In this document: in pieces, positions 1 through 8,673 of the stretch
How the letters are laid out: each line of letters starts with the position of its first letter
Position numbering within the stretch: position 1 is the first letter of the stretch
The notes under the pieces: model-generated
Databases searched by the model: none
What the model was told of the DNA's origin: nothing
Seen by the model: only the letters and a program-made list of their open reading frames with translations
Position numbers and translations under genes: made by a program
Assembly (NCBI GenBank): GCA_023954375.1
Contig: JAMLIC010000030.1
Span: forward strand, 47,726 to 111,725
Direction of reading: 5' to 3'
DNA: 64,000 bases
Source: Planctomycetota bacterium
GTDB lineage: Bacteria > Planctomycetota > J058

Positions 1-37
1 CGCGGCGCACCATGCATCCGCCAGGCCGACTGGACAG

Positions 38-1231
38 GTGGTTGACTGGGTCCTCCTGGCCTTCGTCCCCTGGACCGGGCGGACGAACCGCGGGCACCAC
101 CTCGCGCGCGAACTCGCCGCCGCGGGCGACCGCGTCCTGTGGGTCGACCCGCCCGAGCCGCTGGCCCGCGCGGGCGAGGCCGCGGCGGACATGGTGGGCC
201 ACGGGATCTGGCGCTCGCCAGGGCCCGGGCTGGCAGGGCTGAGCCTCCTCGGGCAGCAGGCCTGGGCGCGCGGCCTGCGCGCGCGCGTCGCAGCCTGGCG
301 CGACCCGTCGCGCCGGCTCGTGGCGCTCGTGCAGGCGCCCGAGATGCATCTCGCCGCGATGGCGGTCGGCGCCGACCTGCTCGTGTGGGACGCGCTCGAC
401 GACTGGCGCCACGCGCTGGGCGGCGGCGGGGCGCGGCTGGAGGTCGCCCAGCGCACGCTCGCGAGGCGGGCGGACCTGGTGCTGGCCGTCTCAGCGCCGG
501 TCGCCGCACGCGCGCGAGAGCTCGGCGCGCGCCGCGTCGAGCTCGTCCCCAATGGCTGCCGGCTCGAGGACTGGCCCATGGACGCCGAGCCGGCGCCCGA
601 GCTCATGGCGCTGCCCGCACCTCGGCTCGTCTACACCGGCGGGATCGACGCGGGGCTGGACATCGCCGCCCTGCGCGCCGCCGCCGACGCGCTCGCGGGC
701 GCCAGCCTGCTCCTGGTCGGCCCGCTGCTGGTGCCTGGCCTGCGCCCGGCGCTCGAGTCCGTGCCGGGGCTGCGCCTCCTGGGCGAGCGGCCGTACGCCG
801 AGCTCCCGGGCGTCCTCGCCGCCGCCGACGGGTGCCTCCTGCCCTTCTTGCGCACGCCGTTCAACGCGGCTCGGGACAGCCTGAAGCTCTACGAGTATCT
901 GGCCGCCGGGCGGCCGGTCGCCGCGACCGAGACGCCGCAGACGCTTCGACTCGCGTCGGTGGTCGAGGTGGCCCCGGAGGCCGAGGGGCCGGACGGGTTC
1001 GCCCGCGCCTGCGCGCGGGCGCTCGGAGACGACCTGCCGGCGGGGCGGAGGGCGCGGCGCGCCGTGGCCGCGGACCAGGCGTGGTCGACGCGGAGAGCCG
1101 CGCTGCGTGCCGCGGTCGAGCGGCTGGCCCTCGTCAGGGGACCTCTCGTCTCCCGGGCGGGGAGCGAGGCGTCCCTGCCCGGCCGAGGCCGTCAGCCCGA
1201 GCCGACCAGCGCCCCTGAGGAGGTGTCATGA
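38..1231 (+). CDS. Glycosyltransferase, GT-B fold (family 1/4 type)
   Basis: Likely transfers a sugar from a nucleotide-sugar donor to an envelope or polysaccharide acceptor in the cytoplasm. The protein (397 aa) has a GT-B layout: an N-terminal half with RGHHLARELAAAGDRVLWVD near residues 18-37, a hinge at LVPNGC (about 170), and a C-terminal half with LVYTGGID (about 198) and the donor-site region DSLKLYEYLAAGRPVAATE (about 280-300), where the E-x7-E type glutamates of retaining GT4 enzymes lie. The start is the GTG at 38. The frame stays open to the window edge, so the true start could lie outside. Its stop overlaps the start of a 29-aa ORF. The acceptor cannot be told from the sequence. 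Confidence 0.8.
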   Translation: MVDWVLLAFVPWTGRTNRGHHLARELAAAGDRVLWVDPPEPLARAGEAAADMVGHGIWRSPGPGLAGLSLLGQQAWARGLRARVAAWRDPSRRLVALVQAPEMHLAAMAVGADLLVWDALDDWRHALGGGGARLEVAQRTLARRADLVLAVSAPVAARARELGARRVELVPNGCRLEDWPMDAEPAPELMALPAPRLVYTGGIDAGLDIAALRAAADALAGASLLLVGPLLVPGLRPALESVPGLRLLGERPYAELPGVLAAADGCLLPFLRTPFNAARDSLKLYEYLAAGRPVAATETPQTLRLASVVEVAPEAEGPDGFARACARALGDDLPAGRRARRAVAADQAWSTRRAALRAAVERLALVRGPLVSRAGSEASLPGRGRQPEPTSAPEEVS

Positions 1232-1317
1232 CCGACTTGCAAGAGACCCAGGTCCAGGGCGGCTACATGCGCTTCCTCCGGTTCATGTTCGACAACGACG
1301 TGTTCACGTCGCCCTGA
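1228..1317 (+). CDS. Possible 29-aa small protein coupled to the glycosyltransferase
   Basis: A tiny ORF beginning MTDLQETQVQGG and ending DNDVFTSP. It starts with an ATG that overlaps the upstream stop (ATGA) and is preceded at ideal distance by a strong GAGGAGGTG ribosome-binding site. Composition (Gln, Asn, Phe, Met) is unlike the Ala/Arg/Gly-rich shadow frames. I do not recognise the family. Its last 14 bases overlap the end of the convergent gene on the minus strand. It may be a real small protein or the remnant start of a gene interrupted at this junction. Confidence 0.45.
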   Translation: MTDLQETQVQGGYMRFLRFMFDNDVFTSP

Positions 1318-1978
1318 CCGCCGGCGCGAACACGCCCACCACCGCCCCCGCCCAGGCCGCCGAGCGCCACGCGGCGCGGTCGGCCGGGAGGAGGACGCGC
1401 GCGTCGTTCCAGGCGACCAGCGCGCGCGGGACGTCCTCGAGCGCGTCGCGCGCCACCCACCCGAGCGTCGGGCCCGGCGGCCCGGGGTCCACGGGGCCGG
1501 CGGCCCGGGCCACCCGGCAGCGCGGCGCATGGCCCGGGTCGGCGGTCGTCTCGAGGACGTGCACGTGCTCGCCCGTGCCCCGCAGGCGGCGGAGCGGGCG
1601 CGCGAGGGTGCCACCGGCCACGCCGTCGATCACGGACACGTCCCCGACCCTCGGGTCGATCGGGCAGGCCGCGTGGCCGGTGCCGCGCGTGAGCAGGAGC
1701 GCGCCGGGCGGCGCGTCGGGCGGGAGGAGGTCGAGGCGCTCGAGGCCGACCGCCGCGGGCCCGCCGGCGTCGTCGATCGCGCGGGCGAGGCCGAGCGCCG
1801 CCGCCTGGTAGCGCCACGCGCCCTCGTGGCGCGCGAAGAGGTCGAGGAGGCCGCCGTAGCCGCCGGCGGCGAGGACGTTCCGCTGCAGGGCCTCGAGGCA
1901 GCGGCCGTGGCTCGCGCCGGCGCCAGCGCGGGCGGTCGCCAGCAGCGCGGCCATCTGGGCCGCCGCCGCCGCGGTCAC
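1304..1978 (-). CDS. Hypothetical protein, possible CHAP/NlpC-like cysteine hydrolase
   Basis: 224 aa from a GTG that overlaps the stop of the upstream gene (GTGA), so the two are probably translated together. The layout loosely resembles CHAP or NlpC/P60 cysteine amidases: a Cys followed by an aromatic/Gly stretch (SHGRCLEALQRNVLAAGGYG, near residue 30), then GALLLTRGTGHAACPIDPRV, a GDVSVIDG segment, and a later His in GEHVHVLE. This is a weak fold-level resemblance, not a family assignment. An ATG at 1954 is an alternative start. If it is a hydrolase, pairing with the zinc-ribbon protein would suggest a wall-acting exported enzyme, but no signal peptide is visible. Confidence 0.55.
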   Translation of the reverse strand: MTAAAAAQMAALLATARAGAGASHGRCLEALQRNVLAAGGYGGLLDLFARHEGAWRYQAAALGLARAIDDAGGPAAVGLERLDLLPPDAPPGALLLTRGTGHAACPIDPRVGDVSVIDGVAGGTLARPLRRLRGTGEHVHVLETTADPGHAPRCRVARAAGPVDPGPPGPTLGWVARDALEDVPRALVAWNDARVLLPADRAAWRSAAWAGAVVGVFAPAVRAT

Positions 1979-3657
1979 ATGGGCTTCTTCGCCTGCAGCG
2001 CCGGCCCGGCAGCGACGACGAGCTTCGCCTGGGTGGGCGAGGGCGTCTGCGCCGGCGGCGGCGCCGCCGGCGGGCCCCCTCCCGCGACGTCGGCCTCCAC
2101 GGCCAGGCGCTGCGAGAGGAGCACCGTGCGCAGGACCTGGCCGCGGGCGGTCGCGCGGGTCGAGACCGCGACGTGGTGGTCGCCCGGCTCGACCCGGAAC
2201 TGGACCACGACCCGGTCGCGCGCGGCGACGAAGGCCCCGCACGCGACCGCCTGGCCGTCGACGTGGACCTGGAGGCGCTGCGAGCGGAGCCACCGCTGGG
2301 CCTCGGCGGGGCTGGCGAACGTGACCCGCAGCGGCAGGGCCGCCTCCAGACCGCTCGTCTCGGGCTGGAAGACGTAGCGCTCGCCCGCCCCGCGCTCGAT
2401 CTGGTCGCGGGTGAGCCCGATCGGCTCCGGCGCGAAGGTCTTGTCGATGAGCTTGCCGCCGCCCGCGGCGAACGCCGCGTAGGGCCCCGGCTTCGCCTGC
2501 TTGCCCGGCGCAGCGAAGGCGCCGACGCCACCGGCCTTGGTCGCGGCCGGCTGCGCCTTGTTGGCGGCCGGCGACGCCGCGATCGGCTGCGCCTTCAGCG
2601 CGGCAGGCTGCACGGACACCGGCTGCGCCTTCGAGGCGGCCGGCTGCGCTGCCGTCGGCTGCGCCTCGGCTGCGATCGGCGACGCCGCGAGCGGCTGCGC
2701 CTTCAGCGCGGCAGGCTGCACGGACATCGGCTGCGCCTTCGTCACGGCCGGCTGCTCGGCCTTGGACGCGCTCGGCTGCGGCGCGCCGCCCGCCGCGGGC
2801 AGGGCGAGCTGCATGGGCACGACGGTCGGCCCGGCCCCGGGCCCCGGGCCCGCGGGGGCCCCGCCGCCCTCGACCTCGAGGCGCTGCGAGAGGAGCACCG
2901 TGCGCAGGACGCCGCCGCGCGCCGTGGCGCGCGTCGACACGGTCACGTGGTGGCTCCCCGGCGGGACGCGGAACTGCACGCGCACGAGGACCCGGCCGGG
3001 CGCGGCGGGGTCGGGCGCGACGTAGGCGCCGCAGGGGACCTGCTGGCCGTCGACGTGCACCTGCAGCCGGGTCGCGCGCAGCCAGGCCTGGGCCTCGCCC
3101 GGGCCGGCGAAGGTGGCGCGCAGGGGGACCTCGGCCTTCAGCGGCTGGCCGTCGACCGGCGGGGCCGGGCTCGGCGGCGCCGCCGGCGGCGGCAGGAGCG
3201 CGGCGGCCACGACCGCCTGGAGCGCCGGCTGGCTGATGGCGGCCACGCGCTCGAGCTTCCACAGGGGCGCCGGCGCGGGCGCGGCGCGGAGGGCCTCGGC
3301 GAGCGGCCGGGCGAGGTCGAAGCGCGCCCCGCGCTCGAGCGCCGCGTCGTCCTCGGGGAACGTGACCCGGCACGGCCCCGGGGCGAGCTGCTCGAAGCGC
3401 GCCTGCGCGCGCTTGTCGAGCGCGCCGGTCTTCACCAGGCCGCTGGCGAACTCGGCCCGGTAGGGGCGCGCCGGGCGGGGGTTGCCGCGCGGGTCGCGCA
3501 GCTCGACGTCGATCAGCGCCTTCTTGCGCTTCGGCAGGCCGATGACCAGGGTGCGCGTCTTGTCGACCTGGACCGTCCACGAGCCCTTGTCGGCGCCGCA
3601 GGCGGGGCACACCTCGTCGTCGAGGATGAACGGGACGTCGCAGTGCTGCCAGGGCAT
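1975..3657 (-). CDS. Zinc-ribbon protein with duplicated beta-domain and AQP-repeat linker
   Basis: 560 aa. The N-terminus has a zinc ribbon (HCDVPFILDDEVCPACGADK, residues 5-24, with Cys at 6, 17 and 20) followed by a region rich in basic and beta residues (SWTVQVDKTRTLVIG). Similar N-termini occur, as I recall, on myxobacterial proteins encoded near contractile injection systems; that is from memory and unchecked. Two near-identical modules of about 75 residues follow, each running from VHVDGQ through HHV.VSTRATARG to VLRTVLLSQRL (around 208-270 and 440-505). They are separated by a Lys-Ala-Gln-Pro repeat of about 90 residues, with KAQP units spaced roughly 10-20 residues apart. The stop overlaps the next gene. 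Function unknown; it may be a carrier, adaptor or structural protein. Confidence 0.7.
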   Translation of the reverse strand: MPWQHCDVPFILDDEVCPACGADKGSWTVQVDKTRTLVIGLPKRKKALIDVELRDPRGNPRPARPYRAEFASGLVKTGALDKRAQARFEQLAPGPCRVTFPEDDAALERGARFDLARPLAEALRAAPAPAPLWKLERVAAISQPALQAVVAAALLPPPAAPPSPAPPVDGQPLKAEVPLRATFAGPGEAQAWLRATRLQVHVDGQQVPCGAYVAPDPAAPGRVLVRVQFRVPPGSHHVTVSTRATARGGVLRTVLLSQRLEVEGGGAPAGPGPGAGPTVVPMQLALPAAGGAPQPSASKAEQPAVTKAQPMSVQPAALKAQPLAASPIAAEAQPTAAQPAASKAQPVSVQPAALKAQPIAASPAANKAQPAATKAGGVGAFAAPGKQAKPGPYAAFAAGGGKLIDKTFAPEPIGLTRDQIERGAGERYVFQPETSGLEAALPLRVTFASPAEAQRWLRSQRLQVHVDGQAVACGAFVAARDRVVVQFRVEPGDHHVAVSTRATARGQVLRTVLLSQRLAVEADVAGGGPPAAPPPAQTPSPTQAKLVVAAGPALQAKKPM

Positions 3658-3697
3658 GGGCGCATCCTGGCCCGACGGGGTCGCCGCGGCAAGCCGG

Positions 3698-4711
3698 TCA
3701 CCGCGCGCGCTCCAGCGTCACCCCGGCGGGCAGCGGCGGCCGCGGCCAGGGCGCCGGCCCGCGGAGGACGACGAGCACCTCGCCGACCCCGCGCTCGAGC
3801 ACGACGTGCCCGGCCTCCTCGAGCGCGCGCGCCGCCGCGTCGAGGAGGTCGTCGCGCGCGGCGCGCAGGGCGGCGAGGCGCCCGTCGCGCCCGTTGCGGA
3901 CGTCGGCCATCGCATCGGCCGAGTAGGGGCGCGGCGGCCGGTGCACGCGCTCGGCCCCCCGCGTGAACGCGCGCAGGAGGCGCCCGCCCGGCGTGTCGGG
4001 GAAGAGGAGCGCCCGCGGGCGGCGGCGGTCGAGGTAGCCCGGGTGACGGTCGCCCACGAGCTGATGCGACGCGCCGTAGCGCGCCGCCTTCTCCAGCAGC
4101 CGCTCGGGCGCCTCGGGCGCGTGGTGAGCGATCAGCTCCGGGGCGCAGCGGATCGGGCCCAGCCCGACCGCGGCGAGGCGGAGGCCCAGGTCGATGTCCT
4201 CGCCGCCCACCGGCAGCGGCAGCGCGGCGAAGCCGCCCAGCGCCTCGAAGGCCGCCCGGCGCAGGGCCAGGTTCGTGGAGGGGGCCCAGCGCACCCAGTC
4301 GACGCGCAGGGGGGCGGAGAAGGGCCCGTCGAACAGCTCGGCCCAGGCGCGCTGGAGCGGGTCGTCGCCGGGGTCGCGGCGCGTGAGCCCGCTCCACCCG
4401 ACGGCGCGCGGCTCGCGCTCGACGCGGGAGAGCAGCAGGACGAGGTGCTCGGGGTCGAGCCGGCAGTCGTCGTCGACGAACAGGAGCAGGTCGCCCGTGG
4501 CCGCCGCGGCGGCCGCGTTGCGCCCCGCCGACGCGGTCCCGGACGGGTTGGGAACGACGCGCGCGCCGGGCGCGCGCGCGGACCCCGACGCGTCGGCGAC
4601 CACGAGGTCGACCGGCGCGCCCAGGCGCTCGCTGGCGGCCTCGACCGACGCCGTCAGGGCGTCGAGCGACGCCCGGCCGATCGTCGGCACGCACACGCTG
4701 AGGCGGGTCAC
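3698..4711 (-). CDS. Glycosyltransferase family 2
   Basis: Inverting GT-A enzyme that would add a sugar to a cell-surface glycan on the cytoplasmic face. Near the N-terminus it has SVCVPTIGR. Further on come SAGRNAAAAAATGDLLLFVD and the catalytic-site acidic cluster VDDDCRLDPEHL (DxD metal/nucleotide site, about residue 70). GGEDIDLGLRLAAVG (about 165) carries the ED motif of GT2 enzymes. The GTG at 4711 is chosen because it lies directly before the conserved RLSVCVPTIG; the frame is open further upstream but would run into the divergent methyltransferase. About 337 aa. The C-terminal 100 residues are Arg/Ala-rich with no recognised domain. Confidence 0.82.
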   Translation of the reverse strand: MTRLSVCVPTIGRASLDALTASVEAASERLGAPVDLVVADASGSARAPGARVVPNPSGTASAGRNAAAAAATGDLLLFVDDDCRLDPEHLVLLLSRVEREPRAVGWSGLTRRDPGDDPLQRAWAELFDGPFSAPLRVDWVRWAPSTNLALRRAAFEALGGFAALPLPVGGEDIDLGLRLAAVGLGPIRCAPELIAHHAPEAPERLLEKAARYGASHQLVGDRHPGYLDRRRPRALLFPDTPGGRLLRAFTRGAERVHRPPRPYSADAMADVRNGRDGRLAALRAARDDLLDAAARALEEAGHVVLERGVGEVLVVLRGPAPWPRPPLPAGVTLERAR

Positions 4712-4717
4712 GCGCCC

Positions 4718-5368
4718 ATGGTAGAACGCGCCGCCGTGCGTGACTTCGCCGCCGAGCTCGCGGACGTGCCCTGCTGGAACCGGGAGGCCGAGTTCAACCG
4801 GGTCCACCGCGGGGTCCCCGACGTCGACGTCGCCCTGCAGAACCGGGCCGAGCTGGTGCTCCTCTGCCGGTGGATCGAGGCGATGAACGTCCGTTCATAC
4901 CTCGAGGTGGGCGTGTGGACCGGGCGCGTGCTCTCGACGCTGCACCGGCTGTTCCGCTTCGAGAAGGTGGCCGCCTGCGACCTGGGCTGGGCCGAGGACC
5001 GGGGGCTCTCGATCTCCCTGCCGCCCGACTGCGCGCTGCTGCGCGCCTGCTCGCGCTCGGCCGACTACGTCGCCTGGCGCGAGCGGCTGGGCCACTTCGA
5101 CCTCGTGCTGATCGACGGCGACCACCGCTACGAGGCGGTGAAGGGCGACTTCGAGGTGAACCGCGCGCTGCCGCACCGGTTCCTCGCCTTTCACGACATC
5201 GCCACCACCCACCCGGGCGACGTCGGCGTCCGGCGCCTGTGGGGCGAGCTCCCGGGGCCGCACACGCTGGAGCTCGTGCGGCCCCTGCCCGTCAGCCGCT
5301 GGCGCATGGGGATCGGCATCTGGTCGGCCGCCGAGGACCCGCGGCCCCCGGGGTGGGCCGCGCGGTAG
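4718..5368 (+). CDS. Class I SAM-dependent methyltransferase (Methyltransf_24 type)
   Basis: 216 aa. Motif I is YLEVGVWTGRVLSTL (about residues 61-75) with the SAM-binding acid/Gly loop. It is followed by KVAACDLG (end of beta2) and FDLVLIDGDHRYEAVKGDFE (about 126-146), typical of the Methyltransf_24 family whose members often modify sugars or small molecules in glycan gene clusters. It diverges from the GT2 gene with only six bases between the chosen starts, so the ATG at 4718 or the GTG at 4736 could be used. The kinase gene follows 10 bases downstream. Substrate unknown; a role in surface-glycan methylation is an inference from the neighbouring glycosyltransferases. Confidence 0.78.
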   Translation: MVERAAVRDFAAELADVPCWNREAEFNRVHRGVPDVDVALQNRAELVLLCRWIEAMNVRSYLEVGVWTGRVLSTLHRLFRFEKVAACDLGWAEDRGLSISLPPDCALLRACSRSADYVAWRERLGHFDLVLIDGDHRYEAVKGDFEVNRALPHRFLAFHDIATTHPGDVGVRRLWGELPGPHTLELVRPLPVSRWRMGIGIWSAAEDPRPPGWAAR

Positions 5369-5378
5369 GATCGACCGC

Positions 5379-7100
5379 GTGCTGCCCAGGCCGCCGAGCC
5401 GCATCGGGCCCTACGCCGTCGTCCGCGCGCTCGGGCGCGGCGGGATGGGCGTCGTCTACGAGGTCGAGGACCCCCTCGCCCGGCGGCGCCTCGCCCTCAA
5501 GCTCGTGAGCGAGGCGGCGGCCAGCGAGTCGGCGCGCGAGCGCTTCTGGCGCGAGGCGGAGCTGCTGGCGCGGGTCCGGGACCCCGGGGTGGTGACGATC
5601 CACAAGCTGGGGCGCGCCGCCGAGGGCCCCTACCTGGTCCAGGAGCTGGTCGAGGGCGCGCCGCTCTCGGCGCTCTGCGAGGACGGCCCCGTGGCGCCCG
5701 CGCGCGCGGCCGAGCTCGTCCGCGACCTCGCGCGCGCGGTCGAGGCCGTGCACGCGGCGGGGATCCTCCACCGCGACCTCAAGCCGCAGAACGTGATCGT
5801 CCGCGCGCGCGACGGGCGCCCGGTGCTCCTCGACTTCGGGCTCGCCCGCGAGGTGGACTCGGAGACGCTCACCAAGACAGGGGTCCCGCTGGGCACACCG
5901 GCGTTCATGTCGCCCGAGCAGGCGCGCGGCCTCCGCGACCTGGACGCGCGCACCGACGTCTACGGGCTGGGCGCGGTCCTCTACACGCTCCTCGCCGGCC
6001 GCCCGCCGTTCGAGGGCGAGAGCTTCGTCACGCTCCTCGCCCGCGTGCTGCGGGAGCCGCCGCCCCCGCTGCCGGCCGCGGTCCCGCCGGACCTCGCGGC
6101 GCTGTGCCTCGCGACCCTGGCCAAGGACCGGGCGGACCGGCCGCCCACGGCGGCCGCCCTGGCCCTCGACCTCGACCGGTTCCTCGCCGGCGAGGGCACG
6201 CGACACCGGGCGCCGCCGCGGCGGGCGCGGCGGGCCGGCGCCGCCGTCGCCGGCCTGTCATGCCTCCTGGCTGGCGGCCTCCTGGCGCTGTCGCGGGGGC
6301 CCGGCGCCGCGCCAGACCACGCGCCCACCGCGCCGGCGACCGTCGCCTCGGAGGCGCCGCCCGCGCCGCCGCCCCTGTGGCGCCTCGCGCCCGGCGACCG
6401 CCTCGCGCTCGCCTCCCACGTGGAGGAGACCGGGGCGGAGCAGGGGTTCACCTTCGACGTCGAGCTGGAGGCGGTCGTCATCGAGGCCACGCCGGACGGC
6501 CGCCTCCGCGCCGAGGGGCGCTGCACGGCGGTCAAGGTGAGCTTCGGCGCGGCCGGCGTGGGCGGCATGAGCTTCGACGCGGCCGACCCAGACCCCGACC
6601 ACCCCCTCGCCGGGATCGCCGACGGGCTCGGTCGCCCCTTCAGCTTCGAGGTCGACCCGGCGACCGGCGCTGTCGACCGCCTCTCCGGGGTGGACCCGAT
6701 CGGCGAGCGGATCGCGGCCAGGGCGCCCGACAACCCCCTGTTCGCCCCCGCGCTCTACCGGCGCTTCTGCCGCACGCTCTTCAGCGACCGCTACGTCGAG
6801 GCCGTGCTCCGCTCCCTCTCCTGCGTCCGGCCCGATCCCGCCCGGCCGCTGCCCTGGACCCCAGGCCCGGCGCCGGGCGAGTTCGTCCTCCCGGAGGCGG
6901 CGCCCGCCCCCCCGGTCGTGCCGCCGATCGGCCTCGACTGGCGGCCCCAGCCGGACGACCGCTACCTGCTCCGGGGCCGGTCCCGCTTCGTCCAGGGCCG
7001 GCTGCTCGAGGCGGAGGTCCGCCAGGACCTCGTCGGCGGCGCCGACGGCCGCCGCTCCGTCCAGCGCTGGACGGCGGCCGCGCGCCTCCTCGGGCCGTAG
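5379..7100 (+). CDS. Membrane Ser/Thr protein kinase (PknB-like) with extracytoplasmic domain
   Basis: 573 aa. A cytoplasmic Hanks-type kinase domain fills residues 8-265: glycine loop LGRGGMGVVYEVED, VAIK-type lysine in RRLALKLV, catalytic loop ILHRDLKPQNVIV, DFGLAREV, and activation/P+1 segment GTPAFMSPEQ. All key residues are intact. One transmembrane segment follows (about 290-310, AVAGLSCLLAGGLLALS). The region beyond it (about 310-573) is predicted to lie outside the inner membrane and is a beta-rich domain I do not recognise, plausibly the sensor. GTG start at 5379. A TAGGAT hexamer six bases before it overlaps the stop of the methyltransferase, so the gene may have its own leaderless promoter or be read through. 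Confidence 0.88.
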   Translation: MLPRPPSRIGPYAVVRALGRGGMGVVYEVEDPLARRRLALKLVSEAAASESARERFWREAELLARVRDPGVVTIHKLGRAAEGPYLVQELVEGAPLSALCEDGPVAPARAAELVRDLARAVEAVHAAGILHRDLKPQNVIVRARDGRPVLLDFGLAREVDSETLTKTGVPLGTPAFMSPEQARGLRDLDARTDVYGLGAVLYTLLAGRPPFEGESFVTLLARVLREPPPPLPAAVPPDLAALCLATLAKDRADRPPTAAALALDLDRFLAGEGTRHRAPPRRARRAGAAVAGLSCLLAGGLLALSRGPGAAPDHAPTAPATVASEAPPAPPPLWRLAPGDRLALASHVEETGAEQGFTFDVELEAVVIEATPDGRLRAEGRCTAVKVSFGAAGVGGMSFDAADPDPDHPLAGIADGLGRPFSFEVDPATGAVDRLSGVDPIGERIAARAPDNPLFAPALYRRFCRTLFSDRYVEAVLRSLSCVRPDPARPLPWTPGPAPGEFVLPEAAPAPPVVPPIGLDWRPQPDDRYLLRGRSRFVQGRLLEAEVRQDLVGGADGRRSVQRWTAAARLLGP

Positions 7101-7108
7101 GCTCGCGT

Positions 7109-7138
7109 CTGGACGCCGGCCGGGCCGGCTGATACAAC
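7109..7138 (+). promoter_or_regulatory. Putative sigma70-type promoter of tRNA-Gln
   Basis: CTGGAC (7109-7114), an 18-base spacer and TACAAC (7133-7138) lie so that transcription would start about 6-8 bases before the mature tRNA 5' end. The spacer contains a GCCGGCC-type palindrome. Prediction from consensus only. Confidence 0.45.
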
Positions 7139-7151
7139 GTCCGGCCTGCGT

Positions 7152-7223
7152 TGCCCGGTGGTGTAATCGGTAACACAGAAGGTTTTGGTCCTTCCATTCC
7201 TGGTTCGAGTCCAGGCCGGGTAA
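7152..7223 (+). tRNA. tRNA-Gln (anticodon UUG)
   Basis: A full 72-nt cloverleaf can be drawn. The acceptor stem is TGCCCGG with CCGGGTA (one G-T pair), the D stem GTGT/ACAC, the anticodon stem GAAGG/CCTTC with loop TTTTGGT (anticodon TTG, reading CAA), and the T stem CCTGG/CCAGG with loop TTCGAGT. The discriminator base is A at 7223. CCA is not encoded. A G+C-rich hairpin follows at 7282. Confidence 0.93.
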
Positions 7224-7281
7224 CTCGAGACGGTTCCAGATAGGGGGCGCCGCCCGGCGCCCCTGCTTCGTCACGCCGCCC

Positions 7282-7301
7282 GCCCGCGCCGAGGCGCGGG
7301 C
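7282..7301 (+). terminator. Hairpin downstream of tRNA-Gln
   Basis: Perfect 8-bp stem GCCCGCGC/GCGCGGGC with a four-base CGAG loop. There is no U-tract, as is common at this base composition, so termination is only inferred from its place between the tRNA and glmU. Confidence 0.35.
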
Positions 7302-7380
7302 CGCAAGACCAGGGGTGGCGAGCGCCGCGCGCTCCGACGTGGAGCAGGCCGCTCTCCCCTCCTGGCGTCGAGGGGATCGA

Positions 7381-8673
7381 GTGGTCGCTCAGGGCAGACA
7401 GGTCGCGGCGCCGATCGCCGCCGTGGTGCTGGCGGCGGGCCAGTCGCGTCGGATGAAGTCCGACGTGCCCAAGGTCCTGCACCCGGTGCTCGGCCAGCCG
7501 CTCCTCGCCTACCCCGTCCACGCGGCCCGCAGCGTCGGCGCGGCGCGGATCGTGGTCGTCGTCCGCGCGGAGCACGAGGCGCCGGTCCGCGAGGCGTTCC
7601 GCGACGAGGACGACGTCGTCACGGCGGTGCAGGCAGACGCCCGCGGCACCGCGCACGCGGTCCTCGCCGCCCGCGAGGCGCTGGCCGGCTTCGAGGGCAC
7701 GCTGCTCGTGCTCCTGGGCGACGCCCCGTGCGTCAGCGCGCGCTCGCTCGAGGCGCTCCTCGCCGAGCACGCCGAGCGCGCGGCGGCGCTCTCCGTCCTC
7801 ACGGGCGAGGTCGACGAGCCGCGCGGCTACGGGCGGGTCGTCCGCGGGCCCGACGGCGACCTCTCGGCGATCGTCGAGGAGAAGGACGCCCCGGCCCACG
7901 TGCGCGCCGTGCGCGAGATCAACTCGGGCACCATGGCCTTCGAGGCGCCGGCGGTGTGGGACGTGCTCGCGCGCATCCAGCCGTCGGCCGCGTCGGGCGA
8001 GCTCTACCTGACCGACGCGATCGCGCTGACGCGCGCGGCCGGCCGGCGCGCCCACGCCGTGCGCGCCGCCACCCCGGACGAGGTCCTGGGCGTCAACGAC
8101 CGCGCGCAGCTGGCGCAGGTCACGGCGGTCCTGCGCCGCCGGATCAACCACGCGCACATGCTCAACGGGGTGACGATCGTCGACCCCGAGTCGACGTTCA
8201 TCGACGCACGCGCCGTGCTCGAGCACGACGTGCGCGTCGAGCCGTTCACGGTGATCGAGGGCCCGAGCCGCGTCGAGCGCGGCGCGCGCGTGGGCCCGTT
8301 CGCGCGCCTGCGCGCGGCGCACATCGGCCCCGACGCCGTCGTCGGCAACTTCGTCGAGGTGGTGCGCACCGAGGTCGGCGCCGGGGCGAAGGCCCTGCAC
8401 CTGAGCTACCTGGGCGACGGGGCGCTCGGCGCGGGCGTCAACGTGGGCGCCGGGACGATCCTCGCCAACTGGGACGGGGCGCGGCACCACCGGACGACGG
8501 TGGGCGAGGGCGCATCGCTCGGCGCCGGCACGGTCCTCGTCGCGCCCGCGGCGGTCGGCGCCGGCGCGCGCACGGGCGCGGGGGCGGTCGTGGTCCGCGG
8601 CGAGGTCGCGCCGGGCGCGACGGTCGTCGGCGTGCCCGCCCGTCCGCTGGAGAAGGAGGGGGGCGCCCGGTGA
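7381..8673 (+). CDS. glmU: Bifunctional GlmU: UDP-GlcNAc pyrophosphorylase / GlcN-1-P acetyltransferase
   Basis: Makes UDP-N-acetylglucosamine for peptidoglycan and lipid A. The N-terminal uridylyltransferase domain (about 1-225) opens with VVLAAGQSRRMKSDVPKVLH, the sugar-nucleotide P-loop with its Lys, and continues with QADARGTAHAV, LLGDAPCV, EEKDAP and INSGTMAF. The C-terminal half is a left-handed beta-helix with hexapeptide repeats and the acetyltransferase signature (GNFVEVVRTEVGAGAKALHL, YLGD, ANWDG). About 430 aa, slightly shorter than the usual ~455. The GTG at 7381 is preferred over the upstream GTG at 7315: it has a GAGGGG site before it and sits 11 residues before the conserved start. 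The stop overlaps the prs start (GTGA). Confidence 0.93.
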   Translation: MVAQGRQVAAPIAAVVLAAGQSRRMKSDVPKVLHPVLGQPLLAYPVHAARSVGAARIVVVVRAEHEAPVREAFRDEDDVVTAVQADARGTAHAVLAAREALAGFEGTLLVLLGDAPCVSARSLEALLAEHAERAAALSVLTGEVDEPRGYGRVVRGPDGDLSAIVEEKDAPAHVRAVREINSGTMAFEAPAVWDVLARIQPSAASGELYLTDAIALTRAAGRRAHAVRAATPDEVLGVNDRAQLAQVTAVLRRRINHAHMLNGVTIVDPESTFIDARAVLEHDVRVEPFTVIEGPSRVERGARVGPFARLRAAHIGPDAVVGNFVEVVRTEVGAGAKALHLSYLGDGALGAGVNVGAGTILANWDGARHHRTTVGEGASLGAGTVLVAPAAVGAGARTGAGAVVVRGEVAPGATVVGVPARPLEKEGGAR

